Source of the DNA: Tubulanus polymorphus | Taxonomy: Eukaryota; Nemertea; Palaeonemertea; Tubulaniformes; Tubulanidae | Assembly: GCF_964204645.1 (NCBI RefSeq) | Contig: NC_134027.1 | Coordinates: 8,728,485-8,792,484 of the forward strand | Direction of reading: 5' to 3' | Length of the DNA: 64,000 nucleotides | Shown here: positions 1 through 13,891 of the stretch, piece by piece | How positions within the stretch are numbered: position 1 is the first letter of the stretch | Layout of the letters: every line of letters starts with the position of its first letter | Notes under the pieces: generated by a model | Told to the model about the DNA's origin: nothing | The model's database searches: none | What the model saw: only the letters and a program-made list of their open reading frames with translations | Translations under genes and position numbers: made by a program

Positions 1-709
1 GGCTTTTTTCTCGGCGGTGCGACCGGCGAACAGGCTCCCGCCGCGACGTCGTTCATAGCGGCTGACATGTTCGGTCCGTTCTGGATCGAAATGTCACACT
101 GCACAGCCATATCATGTTGCCAAGGAAATCTCTGCTCATTGATGGGACCACTGATGTCCACGTTTGAAAGGGTATCGTGTGAAACCGCTGTTCGTAGGCG
201 TCCATCACAACCGGCGCTGCTACGCGAACCGCCTTTTACCTCGTCAGCATTGGTACCGATTTTCGCATCGAAGCTATTCGTCGTTACTGTTTTGATTTTC
301 GGTTTCGACGGCAGCGTATTGCCGCCAGACGAGGAAAACCGCGGTATAAACGTCGATAATCGTAAACTTCCTTTTTTGCTTCCGTTTTCGCTTTTGTTGC
401 CGGCGTCCGTCATCTTCGCCGTCGACGAGGATCTAGTGGTTTTTCGTTTCGCGTCGCTGGGATCTGTTTCCTGGTGCGTTGGCGTGAACGCGTTCGTTAT
501 GCATTCGGTACTCTTCGAGAAGACGTTTTTGCGTAATTTCGCCGCCGTTCTGTATCTGTTGACGGGCGGCGGCTGTTGCTGGTGACGTAGATCTTCGACG
601 GACGACGACAAGTTCGTAGCTAATCGCGTGAAGGCCGGATGCTGAATTTTGCCGTGTTCGTGATGTTCGGCATCTTGTTGGCAATGCTGTTTTTGCGGAA
701 GCGGATCAA
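1..709 (-). CDS. Internal coding exon of an unidentified minus-strand gene, running off the left edge
   Basis: A minus-strand frame is open without a stop through all 709 bases; I checked every TTA, CTA and TCA on the plus strand against this frame. It begins after a good acceptor (TTTCGTTTCAG, AG at 710-711) with a two-base split codon, then reads DPLPQKQHCQQDAEHHEHGK. The product is rich in Ser, Thr, Lys, Asn and Gln, with a QQQPPP stretch, the basic run KRKTTRSSSTAK and PPRKK at the edge. It looks intrinsically disordered, with no signal peptide or membrane segment. I do not recognise the family. Base composition is clearly GC-richer than the flanks, as expected of coding DNA. A 172-codon plus-strand ORF (67-585) overlaps it but has no supporting splice structure. 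Three upstream candidate first exons end in the phase this exon needs. Confidence 0.72.
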
Positions 710-3700
710 CTGAAACGAAAAGATATTACACAACGAATTATAACTCGACTCGAGTGCGGAGGCATCACCAGAAAATGTGCGGCATTAGAAAGGCACCTGT
801 GACGAGCAATGAAGAAGAAAAGAAAACGATGAGCAATAAACGTTTAGATCATTATCTCGTTTTTTTTCAGTAAACATTAATACTCGATTTATCATACCGT
901 TATCCAGCAACACTATTACACGAGTGTAGTCGGTTTTCTATGTAATCATAGGGTGTGTCAATGCAGAATCATTAATCACATTCATAAAACAAGTAAAATG
1001 GTGTAATTAACGTATTTTGTATCGTTCGTTATCATTTTCTCGGCCACACCCTGACCACCGTCTGTCTCAGGCATACAAAGGCGTCATTGTACAGTGATAT
1101 ACGTGAATGTCTAGATAAAATCACTTTCATCGAAGTTCCTCAAAAATTCATTGCTTCAACTCCTCGGTTTTCATAAGATGATATACGTATACAGCTATAA
1201 GGCTAGAAAGGTGATTACTCGTTTCTCATTTCTGTTCAGCGTAAAAGTAATAACCCTGCCGACCGGTTGTATGTACCTGCCGACCAGAGTACATGAGTTT
1301 TAAGAATTATGATCAAGCTAACAAAACCTGGCAGTTATATGAATTATAAATTTCATTGCAATTTACAAAAGTGGCCCGGCTGATTTTATGAGATGTAAGA
1401 ATACTTTATTCTCGCTAATAACACATACGTAATATACACACTTTATATATAAATATATTGGGAAAAAATGATACGGAACTCCAACAGAGAGATCAGGGGA
1501 AGCATATATGAGTAGATCAGCCAGCTGGTGGCCGGGATGGCAGAAATCAATTGTCGAGATTCACTGCGTCACAGTAGTGATCTCAATTACTGCGAGTCGT
1601 TCCAGCGTTGGTCATTATTAGAAGTGACAGTTTCGTTGTTGCATATCACATAATTAGAAGCCCTTCAACGTAGAAGGAAGATAGTGCGTGAAGTGGCGGA
1701 TGAACGCGTTTACCCACGGTAGAACAACATCATAAGATAATTGATATAATTGTTAAGATACGGACAGAAGGAAAATAAACCCTATTTCGATTATTAACTA
1801 TGTAGATGTGGAAGTGAAAATGGCTAAATCTTTCACGACGTGAATCTAACCAAACAATAGTTCATTGCAGAATCTAACCCAACAACACCAACAGTTCATC
1901 GCAGAAAATCTCAATCGCCAGGAAGGGAAAGGAAATTTTACTAATATAAGAAATAAATATCCAGCAGCTCTGTAGTAAGCCGAGAACATTCGAAGGTCCT
2001 ACGAACTGAAGTTGTACCAGCTCGACCCTTCTTTTAGAACGAAAGAGTTATGTCAACAACCACTTCGGGGTAACGAAATAAAGAGCATGCTTGATCAGTG
2101 CATGCACTTGTAGCAAGTATCCTTTGAACGAATCCACTTCTTGAAATGGCGAAAAGAAAGGCGCACAATTGCCGTTCTTTTATTATATCCTAGCAAGGTT
2201 TTTTCTTTATGATATCTAGCGAACCAAAAAATTCGGGAATTCTCGAAATGGAAAACAAGAACGTGATCATCCTCAATCGAACGATGGAATGATGTGGTAT
2301 TCCGGGCCTCCTTGATCCGAAGGCCGGCATTCCTCGTGGATCAAATGAAATCAATTTTTGAAATAGATTGATCTACGATGTAAATCGATCGATTGACACG
2401 CTAGAATTTGGTATATTATGGCGTGAAAGTGTGTGTCCGAATGGAAGGTTTCAGTAGAAAACTAACCGGTCACCCACGCATATACATTTTTAGCGTTGCT
2501 ACGCGCGGCACTCTACGACACTTCTTGGCACTTCACCGTCTCGGATATATTGTATAACTTAACAATAGATAGACAACTTCTATATACCCTTGATATCTTG
2601 CCATGTGTTTACATATTATTTTGATGCTTCACTTTTCGATGGAAACGTAATATCGTAGTCGGGGCCGCTTGCAAGTAGAAGTGCATTTACGTAGAGCAGT
2701 TCACATGACGACATAGCTTGGAAACCGTGATAAAAAACCCGTTTGCGTAATACACGTATGATATGTATATACGTTCATTTAAATTTCAAATTCCCAGCTT
2801 ATGATCTATTTATACGCAAGTTGTAATTCTCTATTCAAGCTTATAAATTTTAAAAAGCTTCGCGGTTTGTCGACAAGAAATAATATTGAATACAAATTGC
2901 AAATATGAACATGTATATGAATATTAAGTCGATAGACATCATGATTCCACCAAAAATCTCCGCGCCGGATGATGGTTAACCTAAAAACGTCGCAGAATAT
3001 GAATATCCAGCTGTGGCTTCAGGTTGTTACAGTGCAATACAGACGGGCCTGCACACTGAGATAGTCAGATGTTATTTAGTATTATCTGGTACACACTTCC
3101 CGATCGATTCAATTGATTAATTTGATTTCCGATGATCCTTGTGCGACACATTTTTTTTCAAAACAAATCGCGCCGACGAAAACATGGTGGCATTCTCAAC
3201 AGACGTATAGAGCGTGTTCGTCTGCCACAAGGCGAGACTAAAAAATTTAATGGCGAATCGTTGAAAAATGAATAAACCTTTTAAAATCGTGACTTCAAAA
3301 ACCGGCTTTTATTCAACATTTGACTCACGTTCACCGGTTCGTCGCGGACGTTTACAAAAGGCAGCGAAAATATGCTATTTACTAATATGTTTAGATTTCT
3401 AAGCATTGGATCTTTTCTTTTCGTATCATTATTTACATCATAGACGCTATAGTGTACATAAAGGCGATGTTGAGCGTTTTTTAAGTGTTCATTATCAACG
3501 AAGTGTTACCTGGAATTTGCACTGCGCGCGTGTAGACGCAATATATCGGGTATATCCTCTTTCCATGGGAACCGCCAAGATAACTGTACGAAAAACACTA
3601 CGCATTTCGATGAAATAATTTTGATGAACAATTACAAATACGCTACTCATCAAAAGGATTCGTTCGTCGAAATCAGGTTAACCGTTTCATTTTCATTTTT

Positions 3701-4763
3701 CATTTTGCAATTTATTTAGTTAAATCATAGAACCGAAGTATAAACGGAGTTCTATGGTCAAATGACAAGCACACACAATAAAATTTATCGATTATATGGA
3801 CATTTTAGACCCTATGATTAAAAACAAATGCTATGTTATGTACTATCGAAAGAGTTAACAACACTGATGCTAAAAGCAAGACCAAGAATTCCATTATTTC
3901 TTAATTGATTTATTTACCTTCTGATCGACGGCTTCGCGACGAGTCATCCAATTTTCGGAAACTTACTAAAAGCGCCATAATCCACTTTCAAAATTACCCG
4001 CATATGTTATGTGTATGCATAGATCCTTATGCACAGCGGACTCTTAATAAGAGCTCACAGGAAACAATACAAAACCGCGAAAGAACTCCGTCATAGCGGC
4101 CGCATATTTTTCGTATTGATCCTCGTGACTACGATTTCCTCGGTAAAATCAGATAACAAATAAACCGAATTGGTGATAGTAGTCAGCATCCCATTACGAA
4201 TACGAAAGAACATAAGTGCGGTTAAAGATACGTGCACAGCAGAGCGAGCGCGATCGGGGTCAAAGCTGAAAGAACACCCGCTCGTCACGGCCGACCAATT
4301 TCACTTGGGTGTCGGCGTGTAAAAAACCCGCGCAAGCCGCTCGTTTTTAACAAAGCCTTGTCAAAACTGTCGACAAAGTTATCTGATAAACGGCGCTGCC
4401 TTTCATTTGGTCCTCGAGTGTTGTAATGAAATATGCATGACTCGTGTTGTAACTACTTGTATGAGAAATATGTCAATACGGAAAATTGCAAGTGTGTTTC
4501 ACCGAGGAGAGGAGATGATTGATATATTTTTCGGCAGCATTACAATTTGTATAGTTCATAACTGAAATATTATCGAGACATGATCTCGTAGAATGGACGT
4601 AAACGCGCGATATTATATTGGATATCCGTTTAGTTCGTTTCCGGAATCGAAATCCGTTTGACTAGATTTCACCCCCGTCTGTGGGAGATGATCGCTAGAA
4701 CAAATTAGAAGGGGAACCGATTATCAAAGTTGAGATGCTTGGAAGAAATCGAGGTCACGTATA

Positions 4764-4990
4764 GACTAAGGGACTGGTATCAACTTTAACCCTGACGGGC
4801 TAGCTCGACTGAAAATGAATTGAGCTAGTCCCGGATTAAAGTTAACTCTTTTCAGTGGGCGGGATAGTATTTACATTAAGAATGTATCGGGCCCAATTCC
4901 CGACCACCTTCATACTAGTTGTTGACTTTAAAAGGTGCTTTATGCCTTAAGGGCTAATACCAGTCTATAAAACCGATCCCTGAGGATATC
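4764..4990. repeat. Foldback repeat, family F2 (copy 1)
   Basis: Starts with a GGGACTGGTATCAACTTTAA-type end and finishes with CTAATACCAGTCTATAAAAC. An internal inverted pair lies around CTGAAAATGAATTGAG (GGGCTAGCTCG against GAGCTAGTCCC). Shorter relatives with the same ends and core occur at 35936-36046 and 38665-38768. Confidence 0.55.
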
Positions 4991-5365
4991 AGGCATCCAC
5001 GTGTATCTGTCGGAGGCATCACACTATATTCAATCGAGATCTTGAGCTGGGCGTTTCATCGCGTGGCAATACTTCCAGCATGGAGCGACTCAAACTAATA
5101 TTATTCATACGTTTTTTTTTCAATTCACATCAAACAGCACGACATTCCCTTTTTTCCTTTCGGACCAAAATCAATGAAACGAATCCGAGCGACATATTGC
5201 GATATCAAGCTGATATCATAACGAACGCGCAGCTGCCGTACGCTGTCATTGCCGAAGATGTCAGCTAAAGTTATCCCCTTCCTTCGCATCGGAGTTGATC
5301 GATGATTTTCACGTGTTAACTCGACTCGACCTGAAGAAGAATTGTCATCTTCCTAGACGATGTAC

Positions 5366-5866
5366 ATTATTTTGACGACATCAAAACCGTTACAATAATG
5401 TTTAAATACATTGATACGTGTATGTATTATTCATTGGGTCCCGTGCGAGTCAATGTGCACTACGTCATCAAAATTGGAGTTTCAAAATAACAATTAAATG
5501 AATTTTGGCGTTGATCTTGTAATTGAATGTATTTCATAACTCGTATTTTATTTATGCTAAACTTTGATGATTATTGTTGAGAGGATGTGCGCGCAATATA
5601 TCGGAATTTTGGCGTCCGTTTTGTTATACATTTCATAACTCTTATTGTTTTTTTCATAAATTTTGATAACTATTTTGAGAGGACGTGCACTACGTCAGCG
5701 ATATATCGGGGCGATATATAGACTGGCTGGATTCAATTCAATTATCAATATATTCAAATCCAAAATAACTAAATTGATCCTTGATATCATGTAATTCACA
5801 TTATACTATTAATTGAAGACAATATTAAGCAATATGTGTTATTTTTCAAGGCACCACGAAACTTTC
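5366..5866 (-). mobile_element. MITE family M1, reverse-orientation copy
   Basis: On the minus strand this copy aligns by eye along its length with the unit at 32354-32825. Shared blocks include AACACATATTGC, TTTTGGATTTGAATATAT, GATAATTGAATTGAAT, GTAGTGCACGTCCT and CATTATTGTAACGG. It carries no ORF of transposase type, so it is non-autonomous. Its ends are more decayed than those of the 32.4-kb copy. Confidence 0.6.
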
Positions 5867-8800
5867 GTTAGTTTTCTTGATCATGATCATTTTCCGCGAG
5901 GAAGGTCGGGCCTGCACCCTACTAAAATTGCGATGTGGGATCGAAGTGACTTTTTTCAGACGATATGCTTTTATTGTAACGCATATGAAAAGTACTGATT
6001 AAAAATCGCTGCCAATTCGGGTTCACTTCAAAGTCAACAATCATGGCTTTTTGAACGAGACCTGTCACGTATTCAATAAAGAAGCGCTTCTAACCGGATA
6101 AAAGAAATAATACAAAATCAACTTTCATTGTCAAATCGGTCCCCATCATGAGCCACCAGCAGTTTTTTTAAAATGAAAACATGTACGTAATGGATATAAC
6201 TCGCACGTAATTCAATCACGGACACATATATTACTGATGATTAATCCAACCATTGCAGGGATGCATTTGTTTGCTCACTTTCGATTCGAAAAGAATGTGC
6301 ATTCCCTTTCGTGTGAAGACGGGGCCGTAAAGCAATGTCTACATTATAAAGAATCAATGTAGATATCGGGAATGAAAGTTACCAATTCATTGTTATGTTT
6401 TCGCATTCCAAAACTTGGTTTAATTAGACGTCTATAGCATAGGCCTTACTCTGTTCATACGTAAATTCTAACTGTTGATTCTATTGGAGGGATTATACAC
6501 CCTTGTCACGAACTGGTCGTTTAAAAGGTACGGTGTGGTGTTACCTTACGTAGAATGGATCCGACCAACTCAGATATATTTCGGATATATCTACGCATTT
6601 TAAGACTGAAGAAGGGTGGCAGTAACCACCCGAAATAGTTCCAGTAATTTTCAAATGAACTGTTAATATCTACAATATAATATAAAATATATAATACATA
6701 ATATATAAGACTGCTAGAATGGTAAACGGTGTTGTTAAAATAAAATGTTTCCGTCAATGAAAAGTGTCACAGCATATGTAAAAATAAAGGTGATTTTAGT
6801 ACCATCCTTAAGTCCGTGTTGAGCATGTATTTCAAACATCTGCGCAACGTGAAATATGACTCTTCTTTCGGTTAAACATTCGATGACCTAGAAAGCTAAC
6901 AACGATATCCAGGAAATTTAATGTCATCAGACGTACTAGTGCTATCAAAATCGAACAGACCTATGTAAAATTATACTCGTTCGGATTCGCGATAAAATTC
7001 GGATCCGCTAGTATGAATTAAAGCCCCCAGGCTTTAAATTGTAATCATAATCATAAGTATCGTAATATAATGATCCTGCTTTAATCTAGCTCGAAATTAA
7101 AAATTATCGACGGGGGTCCATGTCTTAGGGCAAAAGTAATACGCTACGTACTGTGCAATATATAATAACATGATTAATCGTTCATATTGAGATGAGCCTC
7201 GAGAATCTTGTTATCGTATCGAGGGTCTACGTTCGACTGAGGAGTCCGCATTGGGCAAGCGAGGATCCACCAGGTTCGCTAGTGTGCATTCGGACGACGA
7301 CACTCTAATCGCACTACAGATATGAACCCTAAAGATCAATCCGAGTTGAGCAAGAGGCATGATTTGCCGTAGGATGTCAGAGGTTAAAAATCAAAATATT
7401 GACTGAGTGTGTAGATACGCATGCCATCTAGTGAGATAGCTAGTGGCATGGAGTCCAAAGAATACAATTTTACCGGTTAGTTACCCTTTCTATCGCAAGA
7501 GATCGTTCCTGAGTCGAGAATAGAGACGAATGTAAATCAGTGTAAATGAAAAGATATCTGTATAAATGATACGATCATTTTTTTCCGGTAAACCTTCTGA
7601 TCGATATCGTCACAAAGCCATGTATACCTGATGAAACCTTCAACAGTTCACAGCGCAGCGCCATTTCCATCACATTGCGTCGTCGTTTCTTCATATCCAT
7701 TTTTCCACTGGGGTTGTTTTTATCGTCGGTATAAATTTCACAGTTCACGTGTAACTAGATGATGTCCGCGTGAAACAGAACGCGTTCGATTGTACAGATT
7801 AAAGTTGCACTAGCAGGCCACACGTGGTAAACCGTACAGTCTGGAGGCGTCGTTCGCGTTCGGAAAAGGACACCTGGCTCTTACTCAATACAACAACACA
7901 ATCATCATTAGGGTACGTTATTACAACCGCATTTGTTATAGATCTGTGTCAACACATCCGGTGCATACTGTTAGTACCCGCAACGAAGAACGAAATATCT
8001 TGTAATCAGTGGGCATATAGTTATATTGCCACGTTTAAACGTTTATATTTGAGGTGCTTAAGATGCCCGGAATGAGATTAGGATTAAAAAGTGGCGACAG
8101 CTGGCCTGCCATATTCAGAGCCCGCTGCAATAATTGAAATTAACAAAACTATCTTTATTCAATGTAGGGATAGGGATTGTCGCGTACAGACAAGTCGCAG
8201 ATGTCCAATATACAAATAATATTTTAATGGTATGCAAGATTTAAAGCGCTCATAGGGATTTCTAGCCAAGTCGACTGTACAGTGAAATGAAAATCAGTAT
8301 ATTTTATGATACACATATGTACCATTTAAGTTTAAGAGTCATTCTGTTTTACAGTGCTATCATTATGTTACTCGTCGAAGGAAACTTAATATTTCAAATA
8401 ATGAAAAGACATTTCACCGGTGGCCACATTCACCGGTGGAATAAAATCAACTATTTTATTATACTCGGCAAATAAAGCGTTAATTGTGTTCAGTCAAAAC
8501 TAAGTTCTTTTCTCGTTGCAGTAAAGCATTGTGAAACCGGAACGGTTTAACGCCGCGCCACAATTAGAAAACAATTAACCTCACGATGACTCCAAAAATT
8601 AAATGGGGAACATATTAAATCTTGTGTGCGTTTATTACTTACAACGAATCAAATCCAATGCAGCGAGAACGGTGGTTTTGGCTATGATTTGATTTGTTTG
8701 TCAAAACCTTTGATCATTCGTTTTATTTTCAAGATAATTTTTCGTTATATTTTCAGAATATATAAAATGTATGTTTTAATTATTTACACGGCAATTACAT

Positions 8801-10428
8801 GGTTAAATCCGACAATATCACAGAAATGTTGTAAGATTTCATTTGCGAGATTTAACGATGTACATGTGCTACAGTCTTGCGATGCATTGAGGTTCGAAAT
8901 TAAATTTTTTATGTTAATTTAAATGATCAATTTTTTTCTGATTTTTACGTGGCACACATTAACATTCTAAATTTTTCAATACTAGGGAATGTTCTATGAA
9001 TACTGTTTTACATTTAAGTTCCTCGACTCGGTTAGGATTACATCGGACATTTCGCAGCCCAAGGCGTTCGGCAAAAAACATTTTACTCGAATTCCAATAC
9101 GATGCATGGTTCCCTACAGGGAGGAATGAATCACCGTTAAATCATTGATTTCGCGAACAACTTAATTTTCCGCACCAGGGAAATTACGTATATCGTATTT
9201 AATCATTTTAATTCTGTACAGAAATCCATAATATCACATACCCGAGGTCCCACCACGGGGGTTACGGGATCAGCATGGCATGAGTTTTAGATTTAACTAA
9301 CCGAGATATTTACATTGACTTCGGTTTCGAGCAATCTAGATGCATATTGTATATAGATAATTTTACACGCGCGGGAAGAACCACGTTGTTGAATATATCT
9401 ATTTTTTATGCTAATTCAAAATTTGTATTTGATAAGTGAACGATAAATACCTGTACGAGTAAACGTTACGTTGCCGATTCCGTATCTGCTTAAAGCTTTC
9501 GTTATGCTCGTCATAGAAGCCGGCATGGCGATCAGATGATAACGCAAAGACGAAATTTCAAATTCGGTGCCAAATTTCGACAGTAATGTTATGAGTATCA
9601 GCGTACACTTGAATAATTAACGAATTATCAAGTACACGTAAATTGTCCGTAGTCGTGCGTGCGTATACGGACTGTTTAGTAACAAATTAATCTTTACGCG
9701 AAAAGCCACGGATTTTCGTTTACTGAAAACGCCTTCACACGTCTCAAATCCGTTCACCACTCTGCGTAAGGTAATAGATCTACGCGCGGCGCACAAAAAC
9801 ACGTATATATCTTTTCTCAAACTTTTTACACCTTATATATCATCGGCGTAATAATAATACCAGCTAGGTCTTTTCCTTATGAATTAATGGTCGTATGGTT
9901 ATTTATTCGGCATTCTGCACGAATATTTTATGAGAGAAAAAACATTCGCGTTGTCACGCGCATTCCGGGTAGCTATAATTTGCCAGTAAATCCTATTGAA
10001 AGTGAACGAGAACAATTTGTCGGGGACCTGTCTGATATTAACAGGGAACCTTGATTCTATATACGATGATTTCGACTGTCATTCGGAGCCATAAGGTTCT
10101 TAGAAACGATAGTACTTAGATTTACCGGTTCGGTTAATGTGTGAATTCGAAAAGGATTTTCTCTCTCCATTCACAGTAGGTTGTTCTCATCAAACTCTAA
10201 TTATCGACGTAGATGAAATAGTGATAGAATATAGGATTGAAAATGCGTAGACATAGCACTCGGTAGATACGGCTAAACTACTTATTTCGGGTCACATCAA
10301 CGATCGATTTTATAATGATTAATAATTCACTTTTTTGAATGAAAATGTTTATCCCGTAGATTTATCTTTGTGTTTCTGTGTTATGGAGAAGTGGTTTCTG
10401 GTACAGTAGAAAGGGACAAAGACCTTAC

Positions 10429-10606
10429 CGGAATTAGAGTCGTTCTCAACACACGTCGAGTTTCGGCGTCCGTATCGTTGTAAAACAATATCCACAGCCA
10501 CCGAATAACGCGGTTTATCCACGTCGAATCCGTGTCGCTTGAAACCGACGAAAGCGCTGGGTGACTGCAGCTCCATTTTACCCATCAGCTCAAGATCCGA
10601 AATCAT
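10429..10606 (-). CDS. Candidate alternative first coding exon (59 codons) of the left-edge gene
   Basis: Begins at ATG 10606 with an in-frame TAA upstream and no earlier ATG in that frame. It reads MISDLELMGKMELQSPSAFV and onward, without known domains, and ends at a strong donor (CCG|GTAAGG). It ends in phase 1 with G, exactly what the acceptor of the 1-709 exon needs (G + TT = Val). No signal peptide or membrane segment is visible. Evidence is the combination of start codon, open frame, donor and phase; the join itself is inferred. Confidence 0.42.
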
Positions 10607-11994
10607 AAATGTGTATCCATCTAAAAACGGCCGAACGTTGTCCCATTACTCTTTCTAACCCGAGTAACAACATATTCCTATCCAGTCCAGAAGTCGTCGG
10701 CTGGTATATCGGCTGCCGTATCCGCATTGCTGACCCGGGCTAGTTAGGTTTGGTTTTTTTTCTTCCCCGAACAATATTCACATTTATCGCCGCGAGATTT
10801 CCATCAGGCATCTGCCAATATGACAAATACGGTTTTGCTTTGTGACAAAACTATTCAATTCAATTATAGCTCTGTTTCCAGTCGTAAACGCGGAAAACGA
10901 TAGAAGATTCGATTGACACGTGCGTCTTATTTCATTAAGAAATACAGTCGCAGCGGTAAGATCACATTCAATCTATATACAGCCGTATGGAAACGTGATA
11001 CAAATTGTGTAACGAATGCCCGAGATCATTTACACATTCAAATATATACATGAGAGTTTTGACACACATTTTTTGGCGGCGTTTTAATTAAAAAGAGAAA
11101 TCTGATACGGTAAAGTAGTCGGTTTTCGATACGTCGGTGGTATCTCTTTTACCTGGTAGCGCAAACAGAAATCGCCATGTATATTGATAAATACCCAAGC
11201 GGTAAGCGCGTCACCGAACGCCAATAAAAACCGATATTCTCCGAATACTCCTCGTTCACTAATGCATCGCCTCTAACAATCTTGATAGTATGGCGGATTT
11301 CACCGAATTTAGAGCAGCAGCCGCGTAGATGAGCTCTGCAAACACGAGCGACACTGATATAACACAATTCGCGATATTCAGACCGAATTCCTCTGTAAAT
11401 ATTTACTGTTCTTCTATATATATATATACATATATATATATGAGAATTCCGAAGATTTATTGCAATCACTGCAATTGCGCTGGGACCTTTTGCCGGCAAT
11501 GCATTCGATGAATTGTTGTGCGCGATGTTTTTACTACTAACATAGATAGCGGACGAAGCCCCCGTTATTCCAGAGTTACCGCAGAACAGGTGCATCTAAT
11601 GCGATTGTATATAGATATTGTGACATGTAAAAATAGCATTTTGTGACCGTGTGTTACATATGCCAAACTACATTATGATATCGTCGAGACCTTCCGAAAC
11701 GCTTTCTTTTTAACAGACACTCTCACGAACTACTCGAAAAGGGATACTAAATTTATACACTTAAGAATGAAAGGAGCAATATGCAATATGTACAACGCAG
11801 GTGATCTCAGTTATGAAAATACATAAGTTAATATAACTTCCATTACATTACACGACGAATAAAAATCACTTGATATGCAAAAACAGACAATAAATCCGAA
11901 TATTAGTTGTGAATGTAAACCCATATATATCAGGCATATGTGCAAATTGATAAAAGATTTTTTTAAAACCTGAAATCAATAAAACTCAGTTTAC
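10607..11994. other. Non-coding stretch between candidate first exons
   Basis: AT-rich, with a short TA-rich tract at about 11416-11442. A stop-free block at 11157-11395 is flanked by AG and GT, but its phases fit neither neighbouring exon, so I do not call it coding. Confidence 0.4.
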
Positions 11995-12067
11995 CTTTGG
12001 GTTCTTTGGTCATTTCGCTCTGCGTCCAAGAAGATGGTATTCCCAAAAAGGACCTGACTCGCTTCAT
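11995..12067 (-). CDS. Candidate short first coding exon (24 codons) of the left-edge gene
   Basis: ATG at 12067-12065, with an in-frame TGA upstream, opens MKRVRSFLGIPSSWTQSEMT followed by KEPK. The exon ends at a donor (AAAG|GTAAAC) in phase 1 with G, so it can join the 1-709 exon through a Val codon. The peptide is short and basic, with no recognisable motif. It is one of three phase-matched starts. Confidence 0.45.
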
Positions 12068-13891
12068 TATGATTCCAATTCGTAAAACTTGCCGTCAACA
12101 GTAACGTATTTCTACTAAGAAATCGCCGTAAGCTCAAAACTGCAAAGCCAAGGAATTGTCAGGATATCTGTTATTCAAAGTAAAACGTTCATTTTTTACT
12201 TAATGTGAGTCGCGCGTAGGTCACTTTTTATGGGCTCTCGGCGGCTAGACTTTTGACGTTTGACCGTCAAGCTTTCGGGTTCGGAACTCGAGTGCAAAAC
12301 GCGAAAGTTCTTAAAGTTACGTCGAGACTTGGAAGTTACGTTATAACGCTACATAATCCGATCAGCCGAAATCCCGCGATGCAAGGAACTCAAGAAGTTG
12401 TGAAATGAGATTGTGGATTAAACTTAGCTCAGTAATTAACTATAGCCAATGCGCAAATTCTGCGACCGATTCCGTATCGGATAATATCTACGCACAATTT
12501 TCGGTCAAGTCTGCAGGGAATGCGCAATCGGAGACTTGTGTTGGTCACGGAAGGTCAAACATTCCCGATTGAGCCTAATTCCATTACCAGGCTGTATGAT
12601 ACGACTGTATTTACCGATTTGTCATTACTATTTAATAACTGTGTATCTCGCTAATATATAGCGTAATTTGATGAAATTAATACACGGCCAGGCACACACT
12701 GTGTGGGGAGTGAATCAGTTGCATCAGTTTCCGATGTCACTTTTCATATGCTCACTTCCACATTCAATATTTCTGTTCAATTCATTCCAAATATTGATTA
12801 TCGTTTTTCAAAAAGGTTTTCTAAAAACTTTATTATTTCGGATTCATATACTTGTTTCTCCGCCGATAAGGTTTTGACAAAAAACTCGAAAAAAGAAGAA
12901 AATTGCTACCGTATTTCACGAGAGTTGGATTTTTATCGTTATAGATTTTTTTTTCGAAATTCATCATATGCCCACGGAGCATTCGTGCATAGCTGAACAT
13001 TATAGCTGCAGCCATTGGACGAGACATTCGGTACGGGCTATGTTTATATATAGGCCTTGTTACTCAGGGGTCAATTCAGGAGAACCAAGTTCGCCTCTCT
13101 GAAGGGGATTCCTGTTTGTATTTTGTTTTGCTTTTTACATTTTATTTTTTTGTTATAACCTATTTCATAAACAACGGAATCACCTTTCAGCTGCGCAACG
13201 CTTCACACCACGGACATCAATGCTATTGACACAATTGAGAATTTAACAGTCAACTTTACATCGACGCTGGAAAATACGCGCCTGAGTCAGAAATAGTGAC
13301 CACAAGAAAAAGTGTTAGAAAACCTGCGAGGAATGAATTACACACCTTACGCTAGAAAAGTTTACACGAACTATTTACATCTTTACCTCTCAAATGTACA
13401 TCGTGAATCCTAGAATCCATGTTAATTCTGCGGTGTTGACGAGTACAAGAACAGTTAAAATCTGTCTGTACCTAAATGCATGCATCTTATGGTAAGAAAT
13501 GAATGTGTACTTAATCTGTGTTTCATAACGAATAATTGCGCAAAAAATGTAACAAATATTTCCACATGTTTGATTCATTCTCGCGCTTTGGAGCCAATAC
13601 CACAACTTCAAGTTATCTTACGTATGCATTCATACAAGCTTCATGTTTTGTTTTGTTTTGGGGCAGCGGACACAATCATGAAGTTTTAGAATAATTATGT
13701 TGGCATCAGGTTTGAATCGCTCGGGTACAAATTTCCATCAAGAATAAAAATGATAATTGCATCGGAAATAATAGCTTCGAATCTTAGTATTGGGAAAAAT
13801 AAAATTTGATTTAGTTGTACATAATCAAGAAGATTCTTTTCATTGTTTCCAAAGGATCTTAGATATAATCATTTGTATTTCGTAGACTCAC
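12068..13891. other. Non-coding stretch between candidate first exons
   Basis: About 1.8 kb of AT-rich sequence. The short ORFs on both strands (for example 12703-12996) have low-complexity Phe/Ser/Ile content typical of chance ORFs. I see no repeat or gene signal. Confidence 0.4.

Larger units (their letters stand above)
710..10428. other. Intron/non-coding stretch of the left-edge gene
   Basis: About 9.7 kb of AT-rich sequence between the 709-bp exon and the nearest candidate first exon. It contains a reverse-orientation MITE (5366-5866), a foldback (4764-4990) and scattered short ORFs without coding character. A short motif around 7258-7285 (GCGAGGATCCACCAGGTTCG) has a diverged second copy near 42258-42285. 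I see no further gene here. Confidence 0.5.

Noticed and set aside
67-585. 172-codon plus-strand ORF
   Set aside because: It overlaps a 709-bp minus-strand frame that is open throughout and has a good splice acceptor; the plus ORF lacks supporting signals.
11149-11595. Minus-strand 148-codon ORF with possible exon at 11157-11395
   Set aside because: The splice-bounded block ends in phase 2 and cannot join the 1-709 exon without a stop; hydrophobic stretches in it lack a plausible topology.
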